A DNA stretch of 64,000 nt from Streptomyces sp. AP-93 (GTDB lineage Bacteria; Actinomycetota; Actinomycetes; Streptomycetales; Streptomycetaceae): contig NZ_JALGBX010000002.1 in the NCBI RefSeq assembly GCF_022808175.1, forward strand, positions 1 to 64,000. The letters run 5' to 3'. The notes under the pieces were generated by a model. It was not told the origin of the DNA, made no database searches, and saw only the letters and a list, made by a program, of their open reading frames with translations. Below, piece by piece: positions 35,692-44,490 of this stretch. Positions within the stretch are counted from its first letter, which is position 1. Each line of letters begins with the position of its first letter. The translations under genes were made by a program, and so were the position numbers.

Positions 35692-37326
35692 ATGCACCGT
35701 TGGTCACCCCTCAACGATCGGCAGCTCGCCCTCCTGACCCGGATCAGCAAGGGCGCCGAACCTGTCACGTCGGACACCCCCGAAATCGCCCTCACCGCCC
35801 GAGCCCTGAAGGAGCGGGGGCACATCGCCATGCCCAAGGAGGGCGGGAGGTGGCGAGCAGAGATCACGGAGGTCGGGCGCTTCTACCTCCAGCACGGCCA
35901 TCACCCCGACCGGCCTGAGCCGGCACCACGGAAGACCCACCCGGTGACGACGCCCGGACCCAAGAAGGCTGAGTCCGACCGCGTCGAGGAGAAGTCCGCT
36001 GTGGAGCAGAAACTCCCGGTACAGCGCGTCGCCAGAGCACCACGGCCCTCTCCGGCCGATATCGGACGGGCTCTGATCACCGAGGTGCAGCAGGCCGGCC
36101 GCTTCCTCCGAGTCCCCAACCCGGACGAGGCCGCGCGGGCCCGCTACCGAAGGGCATTCGACGCGGCTCGCCAGTGTGCGCCGACTGGGTACCACCTGAA
36201 GTACAGCGGTCGGACCAAGGGGGACTTCTTCCTGGGGCTGCTCCGGGTGACCGGCGAGGACGACACGGAGTGGAACCGGATCCGCCTGGCGCGCAGTCGC
36301 GTGATCACCGACGTGGACAATGTCCTCGCTGCCGTGACCGCGGACCACAGCGCCTTCGAGATCTCCGACGGCGTACTTCTGCGCGTGCTGTCGCTGCTCC
36401 GCCTCATCGCCGAGCAGGCCCTCCCCCTGCACGGGGAGATCGCGGTGTCCAAGAAGCGCAGGCAGCCGAAGCCCCTGCTCACGATCCATGGCCGTACGTA
36501 CGAGATCACCTTCAAGGAACGACAGAAGGAGGTCCGGTACGTGCCCAAGCCAGCGGGCCGCCGCACGTACGACTGGCAGCGGGTCGTTCCGGCGCAGCGG
36601 TTCGAGCCGTCCGGGGAGCTGGAGATGGTCGTTGCCCAGCAACAGGGCTACAACTACGGCTGGAAGAAGGAGTGGGCCGACAGCGCGAAGAAGCCGCTTG
36701 AGGACCAGATCGGTTCGGTACTCCGGGCGCTCAGGACCCGGGCCGATGAGCAGGAACGGGCCCGGCTGGAGCGGGAGGCCGAACAGCGGCGCCAGCAGGA
36801 CGAGCGGGAACGGCAGGCAGCTGAGAACCGTCGGCTGGAGGCCGAGCGGCAGGAGCGCGCGCAGCGAGAGTGGGAGGCCGCGGTCGGCGTGGCTTCGATC
36901 AAGGCAGTGGACGCGGCCCGGGCCGAGCACTTTGGCACCGCGCTGGAACAGTGGCGAGCCGCAGGAGAGATCCGGACCTTCTGCACCGCGCTGGATGAGG
37001 CCGCCGCGCAGACGGAGGACCCCATCGAGGCCGAGCAGCTCCGAGAGTGGTCGGCGTGGGGCAGAGCGGAGGCCGCCCGCCTGGACCCGACCTTGAACGG
37101 GAAGGGGCTCGGTGCCCGGAACTTCCACGCGGAACCCACCGGGGACGAGCTGCGGCCGTTCCTCGACGGCTGGCACCCGCACCGCCCGGAGAAGGTGAAG
37201 CCACCGGTGGAGCCCACACCGCCCAAGCCGGAACCCGAGCGGTGGCGTGACGGCTTCAACGACGTACGTCAGGACCAAGGCTGGAGATATGGACCCCAAG
37301 CCCGCGCTCAATGGTGGAGGCGATGA
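35692..37326 (+). CDS. Unknown protein with coiled-coil, near restriction gene
   Basis: A 544-residue protein. The N-terminus (about 1-65) looks like a winged-helix fold (LNDRQLALLTRISKGAEP, GRFYLQ). A long charged coiled coil occupies about 355-410 (Glu/Arg/Gln-rich). No catalytic motif is recognised. ATG 35692 is chosen over 35656. Its 3' end overlaps the convergent unknown gene by 71 bases. Together with the next two genes it could be an uncharacterised defence module; this is inference from neighbourhood only. Confidence 0.6.
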   Translation: MHRWSPLNDRQLALLTRISKGAEPVTSDTPEIALTARALKERGHIAMPKEGGRWRAEITEVGRFYLQHGHHPDRPEPAPRKTHPVTTPGPKKAESDRVEEKSAVEQKLPVQRVARAPRPSPADIGRALITEVQQAGRFLRVPNPDEAARARYRRAFDAARQCAPTGYHLKYSGRTKGDFFLGLLRVTGEDDTEWNRIRLARSRVITDVDNVLAAVTADHSAFEISDGVLLRVLSLLRLIAEQALPLHGEIAVSKKRRQPKPLLTIHGRTYEITFKERQKEVRYVPKPAGRRTYDWQRVVPAQRFEPSGELEMVVAQQQGYNYGWKKEWADSAKKPLEDQIGSVLRALRTRADEQERARLEREAEQRRQQDERERQAAENRRLEAERQERAQREWEAAVGVASIKAVDAARAEHFGTALEQWRAAGEIRTFCTALDEAAAQTEDPIEAEQLREWSAWGRAEAARLDPTLNGKGLGARNFHAEPTGDELRPFLDGWHPHRPEKVKPPVEPTPPKPEPERWRDGFNDVRQDQGWRYGPQARAQWWRR

Positions 37327-38095
37327 CGCCGTGCCCACGGTCACGGAGCGCCTTCACCGCCTGCTCGACCAGTTCGCCGAGGCGCAGTACCTCGGCTCGT
37401 AGGGCGACGAGCTCGTCGTAGCGCTCGGCCTTCTCCTCCCCGCACCACTCCCGGACCGTACGCAGGGCACCCGCCTCCGCGTCCAGCTTGCGGTCGTCCC
37501 GGCGGTGGTACGACTGCCAGGAGGGCCGGCCGCGCTCCTCGTCCACGACCTGCTGCCGCCGGTCCACCTCCGGCAGGACTTCCTCGGCCAGCTGCTTGGC
37601 CACCTGCCGTGCGATGCGCTCGGCGACTGGCCAGCCGACCAGACAAAGGCCGTTGCGGTCCTCGTGGACCATGGCGTCGCCGCGAAGCCCAGCGGGGTCC
37701 ATGCCGACCAGCGGCGCCGTCTCGTCGAGGTGGCCGAGCTCCAGCACACCCGCATCCGCCACCGCCTTGCGCAGGCGCAGCCGCCCCTTGGGACGGACGA
37801 AGCCCAGGATCATCCGCGCCGCCTCGAACTCGGCGCTCCCCCGTACCTCCCTCGACGCCTCGGCCAAGGAGAGCTCCGCCGTGTCATCCGCACGGAAGGC
37901 GTCAGCGTCAGCCCAGAGCACGAGCAGACTCCCAGCGCTGACCCACTCCTGCAGTCCGGCCTCATCACCGTCCAGGAACCGCACATGGATTCCTGACCTG
38001 CCGGCGGCGCCCACCCGGACGATCTCCACCTGGCGCAGGGCGCCGCCCAGTTCCTTCGGCTTGGCCCGATAGGCCCAGCACTCCCCGATCTCCAT
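37256..38095 (-). CDS. Unknown protein beside the Mrr-type nuclease gene
   Basis: A 279-residue soluble protein (MEIGECWAYRAKPKELGGAL) with a small beta-rich N-terminal part, perhaps a Tudor/SH3-like fold (VRFLDGDEAGLQEWVSAGSL), and a helical C-terminal half with a coiled-coil-like stretch (KAERYDELVALRAEVLRLGE). No family is recognised. It is divergent from the restriction gene, with the shared promoter gap at 38096-38249, and its 3' end overlaps the preceding gene. Confidence 0.55.
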   Translation of the reverse strand: MEIGECWAYRAKPKELGGALRQVEIVRVGAAGRSGIHVRFLDGDEAGLQEWVSAGSLLVLWADADAFRADDTAELSLAEASREVRGSAEFEAARMILGFVRPKGRLRLRKAVADAGVLELGHLDETAPLVGMDPAGLRGDAMVHEDRNGLCLVGWPVAERIARQVAKQLAEEVLPEVDRRQQVVDEERGRPSWQSYHRRDDRKLDAEAGALRTVREWCGEEKAERYDELVALRAEVLRLGELVEQAVKALRDRGHGVIASTIERGLGVHISSLGPDVRR

Positions 38096-38249
38096 GCAGT
38101 CATTGAGCCAGGTCGCTCAAGGACACCGCCGGTCTTCCGAGGAACTACCGCCGTTCTGGCGATCTATGGGTGATCGATACGGCAGATTAGGTGCGGTATA
38201 CGGTGGGGAATTTCAAGCAGATACATACGCACTGACCTGGGGGGTAGCG

Positions 38250-39830
38250 GTGGCCAGCCGCACTGGAGCACATGGGAACGACCCATACGCCCGAGAGCTC
38301 GCACGCCAAGCCAAAGAGCACGAGCGGGCCCGGAAGGCCGCCGAGCTGGAGGCCAAGCGGAGGGCCCGCGAGGAGAAGCTCGCGTACGAGGCCGCCCGCG
38401 CTCAGGAAGCCATCGACCGGACCAGCGTGGCCGAGAACGACGCCGAGCAGCTGGCGACGTTGCTGCGTGCGGCAGTCCTGGAAGGTCGACCGCTGACCTT
38501 CGACGCACTCACTCAGGAATTCATCCCATCCGCCTTCGCCCCCACCGGACGTACCAAGCCAACACGCGAGCCTCGGTGGTCGGACTTCGAACCGGAGTCG
38601 CCGCGAGGCCTGTTGGGCGCTCTCGGCTTCGGACGTCGAGCGTATGACGCCAGCATGGAAGAGGCGCGTAAGCGGTTCGACCAAGCGCTGCAGGATCACG
38701 CCCGCGAGGAACAGAAGCGCATGGCGAAGCTTGAAAAAGCTCGCGTTCGGCACGACCAGCAGAACCGGGAGGAAGCCGCTCGGATCGATGGGTGGAACGC
38801 AGCCGTCGAGGAACGCCACAGCGCCTACCGTGACAGGGAAGTCGAAGCCGTCGAGTGGTTCATCGATCAGGTCCTCGCAGCCTCGTCGTACCCTCATGGC
38901 TTTCCCAAGGCGCACCAGGTCTCGTATCAGGCAGACACCGGTGACCTCCTCGTACAGGTCGACCTGCCCTTGGAGGACGTGGTCCCGACTGCCCGGGCGT
39001 ACCGGTATGTGAAGTCACGGGATGAGCTCACACCTGTTCCGCGCCCCGAGAAGGAGCGCAAGGAGCTGTACGCCTCCGTCCTCGCGCAGACTGCCCTGCG
39101 CACCGTGCACGAACTGTTCGTCGCCGATACCGAGGGCGTGATCAGCTCCATCGCCCTGAACGGGCACGTGGCGACCATCGATCGCGCCACGGGCCGGGAG
39201 GTGCATCCGTGTCTGATCACCCTCCAGACGGACCGCGAGGAGTTCGGCAAGCTCGTCCTAACCCAGGTGGATCCCCGGGCTTGCCTGAAGCGGCTCCGCT
39301 CACTGATCTCGCCCAATCCCTATGAGCTGGAGCCGGTCCGCCCCCTGGTCACCTTCGACCTGAGAAAGTTCCGACTCATGGACAGCCTGGACGTAGTAGC
39401 GGGGCTGGACAGCCGACCCGTGTTGATGGACCTCACGCCCACCGAGTTCGAGCATCTCGTTCGACAGTTGTTCGAGGCGATCGGTCTGGAGAGCGTGAAC
39501 ACCCAGCCTTCGAAGGACGAGGGCGTGGACGCGATCGCCATGAACACCGATCCCGTAATGAGGGGGTTGTGCATCATCCAGGCGAAGCGCACCAAGAACG
39601 TCGTTCCGTTTGAGACGGTGTCCGCTCTCGCGGGAGTGGTCGAGCACAAGCGGGCGGCCAAAGGCATCTTGGTGACCACGTCCTGGTTCGGTCGGGCCAG
39701 CGAGGCATTCGCCAACGACCACGGACGACTGGAACTCCTCGACGGCGCCAACCTGGTGCACCTTTTCAAGGAACACCTGGGACTCGACGTCATTCCTGGG
39801 CCCGTCCCGCCCAAGAATCGGCCTCGCTAG
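38250..39830 (+). CDS. Mrr-type restriction endonuclease
   Basis: A 526-residue protein. A long charged coiled-coil region (about 10-60 and 150-215) precedes a beta-rich middle and a C-terminal Mrr_cat domain (about 405-515) with LTPTEFEHLVRQLFEAIGLE, KDEGVDAIAM and CIIQAKR, the D-(Q/E)xK catalytic pattern of Mrr nucleases, which cut modified DNA. GTG 38250 is preferred because it leaves room for a divergent promoter; an ATG at 38094 would start inside the neighbouring start codon. Confidence 0.82.
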   Translation: MASRTGAHGNDPYARELARQAKEHERARKAAELEAKRRAREEKLAYEAARAQEAIDRTSVAENDAEQLATLLRAAVLEGRPLTFDALTQEFIPSAFAPTGRTKPTREPRWSDFEPESPRGLLGALGFGRRAYDASMEEARKRFDQALQDHAREEQKRMAKLEKARVRHDQQNREEAARIDGWNAAVEERHSAYRDREVEAVEWFIDQVLAASSYPHGFPKAHQVSYQADTGDLLVQVDLPLEDVVPTARAYRYVKSRDELTPVPRPEKERKELYASVLAQTALRTVHELFVADTEGVISSIALNGHVATIDRATGREVHPCLITLQTDREEFGKLVLTQVDPRACLKRLRSLISPNPYELEPVRPLVTFDLRKFRLMDSLDVVAGLDSRPVLMDLTPTEFEHLVRQLFEAIGLESVNTQPSKDEGVDAIAMNTDPVMRGLCIIQAKRTKNVVPFETVSALAGVVEHKRAAKGILVTTSWFGRASEAFANDHGRLELLDGANLVHLFKEHLGLDVIPGPVPPKNRPR

Positions 39831-39873
39831 GCACCGCGCCCACCAGGCAGGGCGCCGGACCTCCTCCGGCCAG

Positions 39874-41388
39874 CTACCCGACAGCCTTACGCACCCGCAG
39901 AAGTGCATCGAGTATGCGTACGGGGGACCCGGGGGCCATCCCTCGGCGGGCGTCCAGGGCTGCCTCCCACTGCTCGGTAACGCCGAGCATGAGGCGCTTA
40001 CGCATGCCGCCTGTCACATGGGCGTAGCGCGCGGAGACCGAGCCGTCGATGTGACCCATGCGCTCGTCCATGAGGACCTTCTCCGTGCCGAGGTCCTCCA
40101 TGAGCGTGCGGTGGGAATGGCGCAGGCCGTGCGGCGTGAGGCCCCTGGCGATGGCCGTCCAGCAGGCGTCGGCGCGACCCTGGGCGTTGCGGCCCCGGAC
40201 CGGTATGCCCGGGAACGGGTCACCAAGGAGCGGAACGGGACGGGGCTCCTGCGGCGCCTTCTTCGGGTACCAGCCCGTCGTCGCCGGGTGGAAGAGCCAG
40301 GTGGCGAAGCCGTTGCGGCGCCAGTGGGCGGCGTGTTCCGAGGGCGCACCGCCGCGTACGAAGCCCAGCTCGGCGATGGCGAGTTCGACGCAGGTACGGG
40401 TGGCCTCGCGCACGCGGTCGGGGTGATTCAGGACGTTGGACACCGTGCCCGTGGAGACGCCGGCGCGGCGGGCTACGTCGACCAGCTTCGCGCCCTGGTG
40501 GCCTCCAGTGCGTGCGGTGCCCTGGCCTTGGAAGACGTACGTCCTGCCATGGCACGGGCACGGCTTGGGCTTGGTACGGGCGACGTGGTCGGCCACGAGG
40601 GCCGAGAGCCAGTCGGGGGCGTCGATGGTGCGGTAGCTGTCGTCCTTGGGCGGGCAGCGGACCATCACACCCGAGTCGAGCTCGTACAGCTGCCACTCCA
40701 CACGCACCGAGCCCCGGCGGGCGAACTCGGTCTCCAGGCCGACGATTTCGCCCCAGCGCATGCCTGTGTACGCCTTGAGGGTCACCGCGACGAACTCGTC
40801 GTCCCGGCCGGAGAGCAAGGCGGCCCGCTCGGCAATCAGGAGGGCGCCGAGCGCGTCCGTGACGACCTTTTCCGGACCGCGGTCGGCGGAGCGGCCGGCC
40901 CGCTTGCCCCTCCCCCGGCGCTTGGCGGCGGGGTTCGCGTCGATGAGTCCCTCGTCGACGGCGTCGGCGAGGATGAGGTGGAGCGTGGCCCGCCAGGTCT
41001 TGACGCTGGAGGCGGCGTAGGAGGCACGTTCCTTCTTCTCCCACAACGCGACGTCGGTACGGAGAATGCCGGCGAGGGCCTTGTCCTCGAAGTCGGGGAG
41101 CAGGTGCTCCTCGATGTGGCGGCGGTAGTTCTGCATCGTGGACGCGGCCAGGTCTTGGGCGTCGTACCAGCGGCTCGCGTACTCGCCGAACGTCTCCTGG
41201 CCCAATGACGGGTCACGTACATCGCCGCGCCGGAAGCCGATCTCCGCCTCATCGGCGGCCCGCTTGGCCTCTCGCTTGGTGGCGAACTTGATGGTCGCCC
41301 CGGTCGAGTCGACGACCGTGTTGTGCTTTCCGGGCGCCGTCTTGTAACGACCGCGCCAGTAGTTGCTGCGCTTCTCCGCGAAGCCCAC
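39874..41388 (-). CDS. Tyrosine integrase with LacI-type helix-turn-helix insert
   Basis: A 504-residue site-specific recombinase. The N-terminal arm- and core-binding domains span about 1-150. The catalytic residues are Arg211 (TGMRWGEIVGL), His420-x-x-Arg423 (HGLRHSHRTL), His446 and Tyr455 (SARYAHVTG). Between them, about residues 301-345 read KLVDVARRAGVSTGTVSNVL, a LacI-type helix-turn-helix embedded in the catalytic domain. It is followed on the same strand by no att site that I could identify. Xis-like and repressor genes lie just upstream. Confidence 0.92.
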   Translation of the reverse strand: MGFAEKRSNYWRGRYKTAPGKHNTVVDSTGATIKFATKREAKRAADEAEIGFRRGDVRDPSLGQETFGEYASRWYDAQDLAASTMQNYRRHIEEHLLPDFEDKALAGILRTDVALWEKKERASYAASSVKTWRATLHLILADAVDEGLIDANPAAKRRGRGKRAGRSADRGPEKVVTDALGALLIAERAALLSGRDDEFVAVTLKAYTGMRWGEIVGLETEFARRGSVRVEWQLYELDSGVMVRCPPKDDSYRTIDAPDWLSALVADHVARTKPKPCPCHGRTYVFQGQGTARTGGHQGAKLVDVARRAGVSTGTVSNVLNHPDRVREATRTCVELAIAELGFVRGGAPSEHAAHWRRNGFATWLFHPATTGWYPKKAPQEPRPVPLLGDPFPGIPVRGRNAQGRADACWTAIARGLTPHGLRHSHRTLMEDLGTEKVLMDERMGHIDGSVSARYAHVTGGMRKRLMLGVTEQWEAALDARRGMAPGSPVRILDALLRVRKAVG

Positions 41389-41417
41389 TGTTCCCTCCCC
41401 TCTTGGTTCGTCGTCAG

Positions 41418-41762
41418 CTACGCGGTGGTGTCGAAGTCGTCCTGGCGTGCGCGGCGGGGTCGACGGGCGCGGAGGCGGGCGGATGGGGCTGCCGTGCGCG
41501 ACGGCACCGTGCGGACGGAGGGTGCGACTGGTTCGGGTGCGATCGCCGGCCGCACTTCGTACAGGCGGATGATCTCCGCGAGGTGTTCAGCGGTGAAGCG
41601 GTACGAACGTCCGACCCGGGTGAACGGGATGCGTCCCCGGCTGGCCCGGTCCTTGACCCACCAGGCGGAACAGCCGAGGGCATCGGCTATCTCCTCGGGG
41701 CGGAACAGTCGGGGGAGGGCGGAGGAGTCGGAGCAGGCTGCGGCCATGGGCGATTGACGCAA
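41418..41762 (-). CDS. Excisionase-like helix-turn-helix protein
   Basis: A 114-residue protein with a MerR/Xis-type helix-turn-helix near residues 19-60 (LFRPEEIADALGCSAWWVKD, RIPFTRVGRSYRF) and a basic C-terminal tail. Such proteins direct integrase toward excision. A TTG start at 41762 is preceded by GAGGATC, whereas ATG 41747 has no ribosome site. It lies 29 bases upstream of the integrase gene on the same strand. Confidence 0.75.
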   Translation of the reverse strand: MRQSPMAAACSDSSALPRLFRPEEIADALGCSAWWVKDRASRGRIPFTRVGRSYRFTAEHLAEIIRLYEVRPAIAPEPVAPSVRTVPSRTAAPSARLRARRPRRARQDDFDTTA

Positions 41763-41885
41763 GAAGGATCCTCATCAGGTACGGCGGAGTAGGTCGAGGG
41801 TTCGACCACGGTTCTGGAGTGGGCAGATGGCCTGTGCGGAGTGGTCGGCGGCGACACTGGCACGCCGCAGGCCGGGCTCGTGCGG

Positions 41886-42137
41886 CTACGCGGCGGGCTG
41901 GAGCAGCACGAGCGGGGAGACGCCGAGGGCGGCGGCGATCGCGACGAGGTCGTCGACGTCGCAGCGGCGGCGTCGGCGCTCGATGCGGGAAATCGTCGTG
42001 ACGGTCATGGGGTGGCCCAGCGCGGTGGCACGGGCTGCCAGCTGGCGCTGGGCGACACCGCGGGCGGTGCGGGTTCGCTCGATGGCACGGGCGACTCGAT
42101 TCCCGGCCGGACCGATTTCCAGAGGTGTTGGGGGCAT
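41886..42137 (-). CDS. XRE-family repressor
   Basis: An 83-residue protein that is almost only a Cro/C1-type helix-turn-helix (VARAIERTRTARGVAQRQLA, then TISRIERRRR). The ATG at 42137 is separated by 18 bases from a perfect 11-base inverted repeat (42156-42182), a probable autoregulatory operator. The same half-site sequence recurs at 42256, 42435 and 48536, so it probably controls the whole element. It is divergent from the replication gene. Confidence 0.8.
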   Translation of the reverse strand: MPPTPLEIGPAGNRVARAIERTRTARGVAQRQLAARATALGHPMTVTTISRIERRRRRCDVDDLVAIAAALGVSPLVLLQPAA

Positions 42138-42155
42138 GCATATTTTGTAACTTGG

Positions 42156-42182
42156 GATCCCCGGTTTGGGTAACCGGGGATC
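42156..42182. promoter_or_regulatory. Operator-like palindrome GATCCCCGGTT-N5-AACCGGGGATC
   Basis: Perfect 11-base arms around TGGGT, ending 18 bases before the repressor start codon on its leader side. The half site ATCCCCGGT is shared with the sites at 42256, 42437 and 48536. Confidence 0.75.
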
Positions 42183-42255
42183 TGCTGCTACATTCCGCCG
42201 CTTTGTTGTCAGGTTCCCTACCCTGCCGCCGAAAAATTGCGAAACATAGCAGCGG

Positions 42256-42445
42256 ATCCCCGGTTGACCAAATAATGGCCCGTCAGGTTCGTCGACTGGG
42301 GGACCGCCCGCAGGCTGCACCTTTCCAACCTGCATAGATGGAGGACCTAGAGGTAACGGCGGGGGTGCGCGGAGACATTGCCGAAGCGTCGCGACTTGCC
42401 CTATTCGTCCCGCCAATTTCCCGAGCTATTTGGTCAACCGGGGAT
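42256..42445. repeat. 19-base inverted repeat with a repressor half site at each outer end
   Basis: ATCCCCGGTTGACCAAATA at 42256-42274 and its exact reverse complement at 42427-42445, separated by 152 bases. The outer parts equal the operator half site; the inner GACCAAATA is extra. It may be a looped operator pair or a replication structure. Confidence 0.8.
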
Positions 42446-42724
42446 TCGGGTCTACCGTTTTTACACACCCACAGGGACATGTTCGCCGTGAGCTGTTTGC
42501 TTTGTCGGTGGAATGCTGGACTTGCGCGAACCAATGTGGCTGTCTTGTCCATGCACCCCGAACGCTGATCCCCGGGGGACACGGCAAGCCCCGGCACTCC
42601 AAGGCCGGGGAGCGAAGCTGCCAGCGCCGCACGCCCGCAGGCCGCAACCGTCACACCGCACCCTCCCCTCCCCCACCCGAAGCGGGCTACCCCCTGCCCG
42701 CCCGCACCAAGGAGCCGCCACCCG

Positions 42725-43564
42725 ATGAGTCACGACGCCCGCGCATGGGTGTGGGACCACAGCCGCAGCAAGGGCACCGCCCGCCTGATCCTCGTGCTGA
42801 TCGCCGACCGATGCGTCGATGGCCGCTGCATCGCGTACGCCTCGGTCCCCGCCCTCATGAAGCGGGCCAACGCGTCCCGCAGCGCCGTGCGGGACGCCCT
42901 CGACAAGCTGATCGCCAGCGGCGAGCTGGTGTGGATCGAGGATCGCAAGGGCCCTCGCGGCGAGAGGTACTACCACCTCCCCGATGCGGCCCGGTTCCTC
43001 GCCGAGCAGGCCACAGCGAGGGACCGGGATCCGGCCCCCACCGGGCCGGAATCCGGCCCGTCGAAGCCACTTGAAGGGGGGCCTGAAACCGGCCCTGGGG
43101 ACCGGAATCCAACCCCTGGGGGGACCGGATTCCAACCCGGCAGGGGACCGGAATCCGACCCCCAGAACAGTAGAGAACCAAAGATGAACGGTAGTAAGAG
43201 CAGCAGCTCTCCGCTCATCCCCGCCGCCCAGTGGCACATCGACGACGCCACCCAGACGTGGCTGCGGCAACAGGGCCACCTCGACCGCCTCGGCGAGCCC
43301 GCCCTGCGAGCGGCTGACGAGAAGTGGCGCAACTACCGGGCGGTCTGGGGACCGCGCACCGCCGCCGCCTGGTCCGCCGACTGGCGCGAGTGGATCACCC
43401 GCGAACACACTCCCGCTCCTGGCCGCCCGCACCTGCGCTCCCTGCCAGGCGGCGCCTCCACCGGTCCTGCGACCGGAAGGACCCGCGCCGAACAGCACAC
43501 CACCGCCCTGCTCGACGCCCTCACCGAACTCGAAGCCCACGACACCCCTACCGGAACGGAATAA
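42725..43564 (+). CDS. Helix-turn-helix protein, replication-initiator-like
   Basis: A 279-residue protein. The N-terminal winged helix (about 10-95; LILVLIADRCVDGRCIAYAS, SRSAVRDALDKLIASGELVW) is the type found in Streptomyces plasmid and element replication/regulatory proteins. A disordered linker (about 98-150) is encoded by GACCGGAATCC-type DNA repeats. The C-terminal part (WRNYRAVWGPRTAAAWSADW) resembles a primosomal DnaT/DnaD-like helical tail. It is the first rightward gene after the origin-like gap. Initiator function is inferred. Confidence 0.65.
   Translation: MSHDARAWVWDHSRSKGTARLILVLIADRCVDGRCIAYASVPALMKRANASRSAVRDALDKLIASGELVWIEDRKGPRGERYYHLPDAARFLAEQATARDRDPAPTGPESGPSKPLEGGPETGPGDRNPTPGGTGFQPGRGPESDPQNSREPKMNGSKSSSSPLIPAAQWHIDDATQTWLRQQGHLDRLGEPALRAADEKWRNYRAVWGPRTAAAWSADWREWITREHTPAPGRPHLRSLPGGASTGPATGRTRAEQHTTALLDALTELEAHDTPTGTE
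43022..43162. repeat. Iteron-like repeats (GACCGGAATCC-ACCC) inside the initiator-like gene
   Basis: Five good copies of a 16-17-base word are seen at 43022, 43044, 43100, 43123 and 43146 (for example GACCGGAATCCGACCCC), and a degenerate one near 43087. They share a CCGGAATCCGG-like palindromic core. Coding-region iterons are known in actinomycete elements; binding by the encoded protein is inferred. Confidence 0.72.
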
Positions 43565-43569
43565 CTACC

Positions 43570-44322
43570 CTGGACCTCCGAGAGATCGCCATCCTGCTCG
43601 CCTACGTCGGACACCTCGACACGCGCACCGCCCACACGGACAGCGGCACTGCCCGTGACCAGATCGCCCAGTGGCACGAGATCTTGGCCGAGGTGCCCTT
43701 CACCGCCGAAGGCTGGGACGTCCGCGAAGCGGTAAGGGCACACACCCGCACCTCCGGATTTCGGATCCTGCCGGTGGATGTCGCCCGCCGGTGGGACGCC
43801 TACCGCCGCGACCGCCTGGAGCGGCACACTGATCCCCTACCAGTCGCCGACCCGGACAACCTGCCCGAGTGGCTGTCCGAACTGCGCGGCAACCGGCGCG
43901 CCGTAGCGGTCGGCGCGGCCGCGCCGTCCACCCTCCACGAGCTCACCGCCGGCCCGCACCCCGACGTCGAGGCCCGCCTGCGCTCCGTCGGATCCGTCAT
44001 CCCTCCAGCGGCACGTGCCCAGCTCGCGCCCTACCGGCCCACTCGTGCCGGCCGGGAAGCCGACACCGCCGCGGGACTGCCCGACGCTCTCAGCGTCCCG
44101 TGCCCGTGGTGCCACGCCCACACAGGCACCCCCTGCCGCATGCGACGCACAGGCCCCGACGGCGCCGCGCGGGGAAACACCCCACGCGCCGTACCCCACC
44201 CGGGCCGCTTCGATCTCGCCGCCGCAACCCCCGCCCGGCAGGCGGCTGCACCGCGCCCTGCCCCCGTGGCGGGCACCATCGGCGTCCCCCGTACGGGGCC
44301 CGCTCGCTCCGCCAGGCGCTGA
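43570..44322 (+). CDS. Zinc-ribbon-containing element protein, unknown; probable CTG start
   Basis: About 250 residues. The first part (DLREIAILLAYVGHLDTRTA, EVPFTAEGWDVREAVRAH) is a helical domain seen in Streptomyces phage and element proteins. A C-terminal CPWCHAHTGTPC motif could bind zinc. The frame has no ATG or GTG near its conserved beginning; CTG 43570, five bases after the previous stop, fits best. GTG near 43690 would cut the domain. Function unknown. Confidence 0.6.
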   Translation: MDLREIAILLAYVGHLDTRTAHTDSGTARDQIAQWHEILAEVPFTAEGWDVREAVRAHTRTSGFRILPVDVARRWDAYRRDRLERHTDPLPVADPDNLPEWLSELRGNRRAVAVGAAAPSTLHELTAGPHPDVEARLRSVGSVIPPAARAQLAPYRPTRAGREADTAAGLPDALSVPCPWCHAHTGTPCRMRRTGPDGAARGNTPRAVPHPGRFDLAAATPARQAAAPRPAPVAGTIGVPRTGPARSARR

Positions 44323-44490
44323 GCCACCTGCCCACACGCGGTTCCCGCTCCGGTTCGTCCGCGCTACCGCGTCCCCCTGGCCTCGTAGCCCCGGCCACTC
44401 CGCCACCGGCGCCGCCCTCCCACCTCATCGCCCTCACCACACCGCCCGCGCGCGCCCGCATAGCGCGGGCGGGTCTCCGGAGATCCCTGC

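Larger units (their letters stand above)
42138..42724. other. Regulatory/origin-like gap of the element
   Basis: Nearly 590 bases without a supported gene, with a clear drop in GC content, three copies of the ATCCCCGGTT half site, and a 19-base inverted repeat that brackets 152 bases. A short open frame at 42338-42568 lacks coding character. It probably carries the repressor-controlled divergent promoters and perhaps part of the replication origin. Confidence 0.55.

Noticed and set aside
42338..42568. 76-codon rightward frame in the element's control region
   Set aside because: No ribosome site, poor third-position GC, and it runs across the 19-base inverted repeat.
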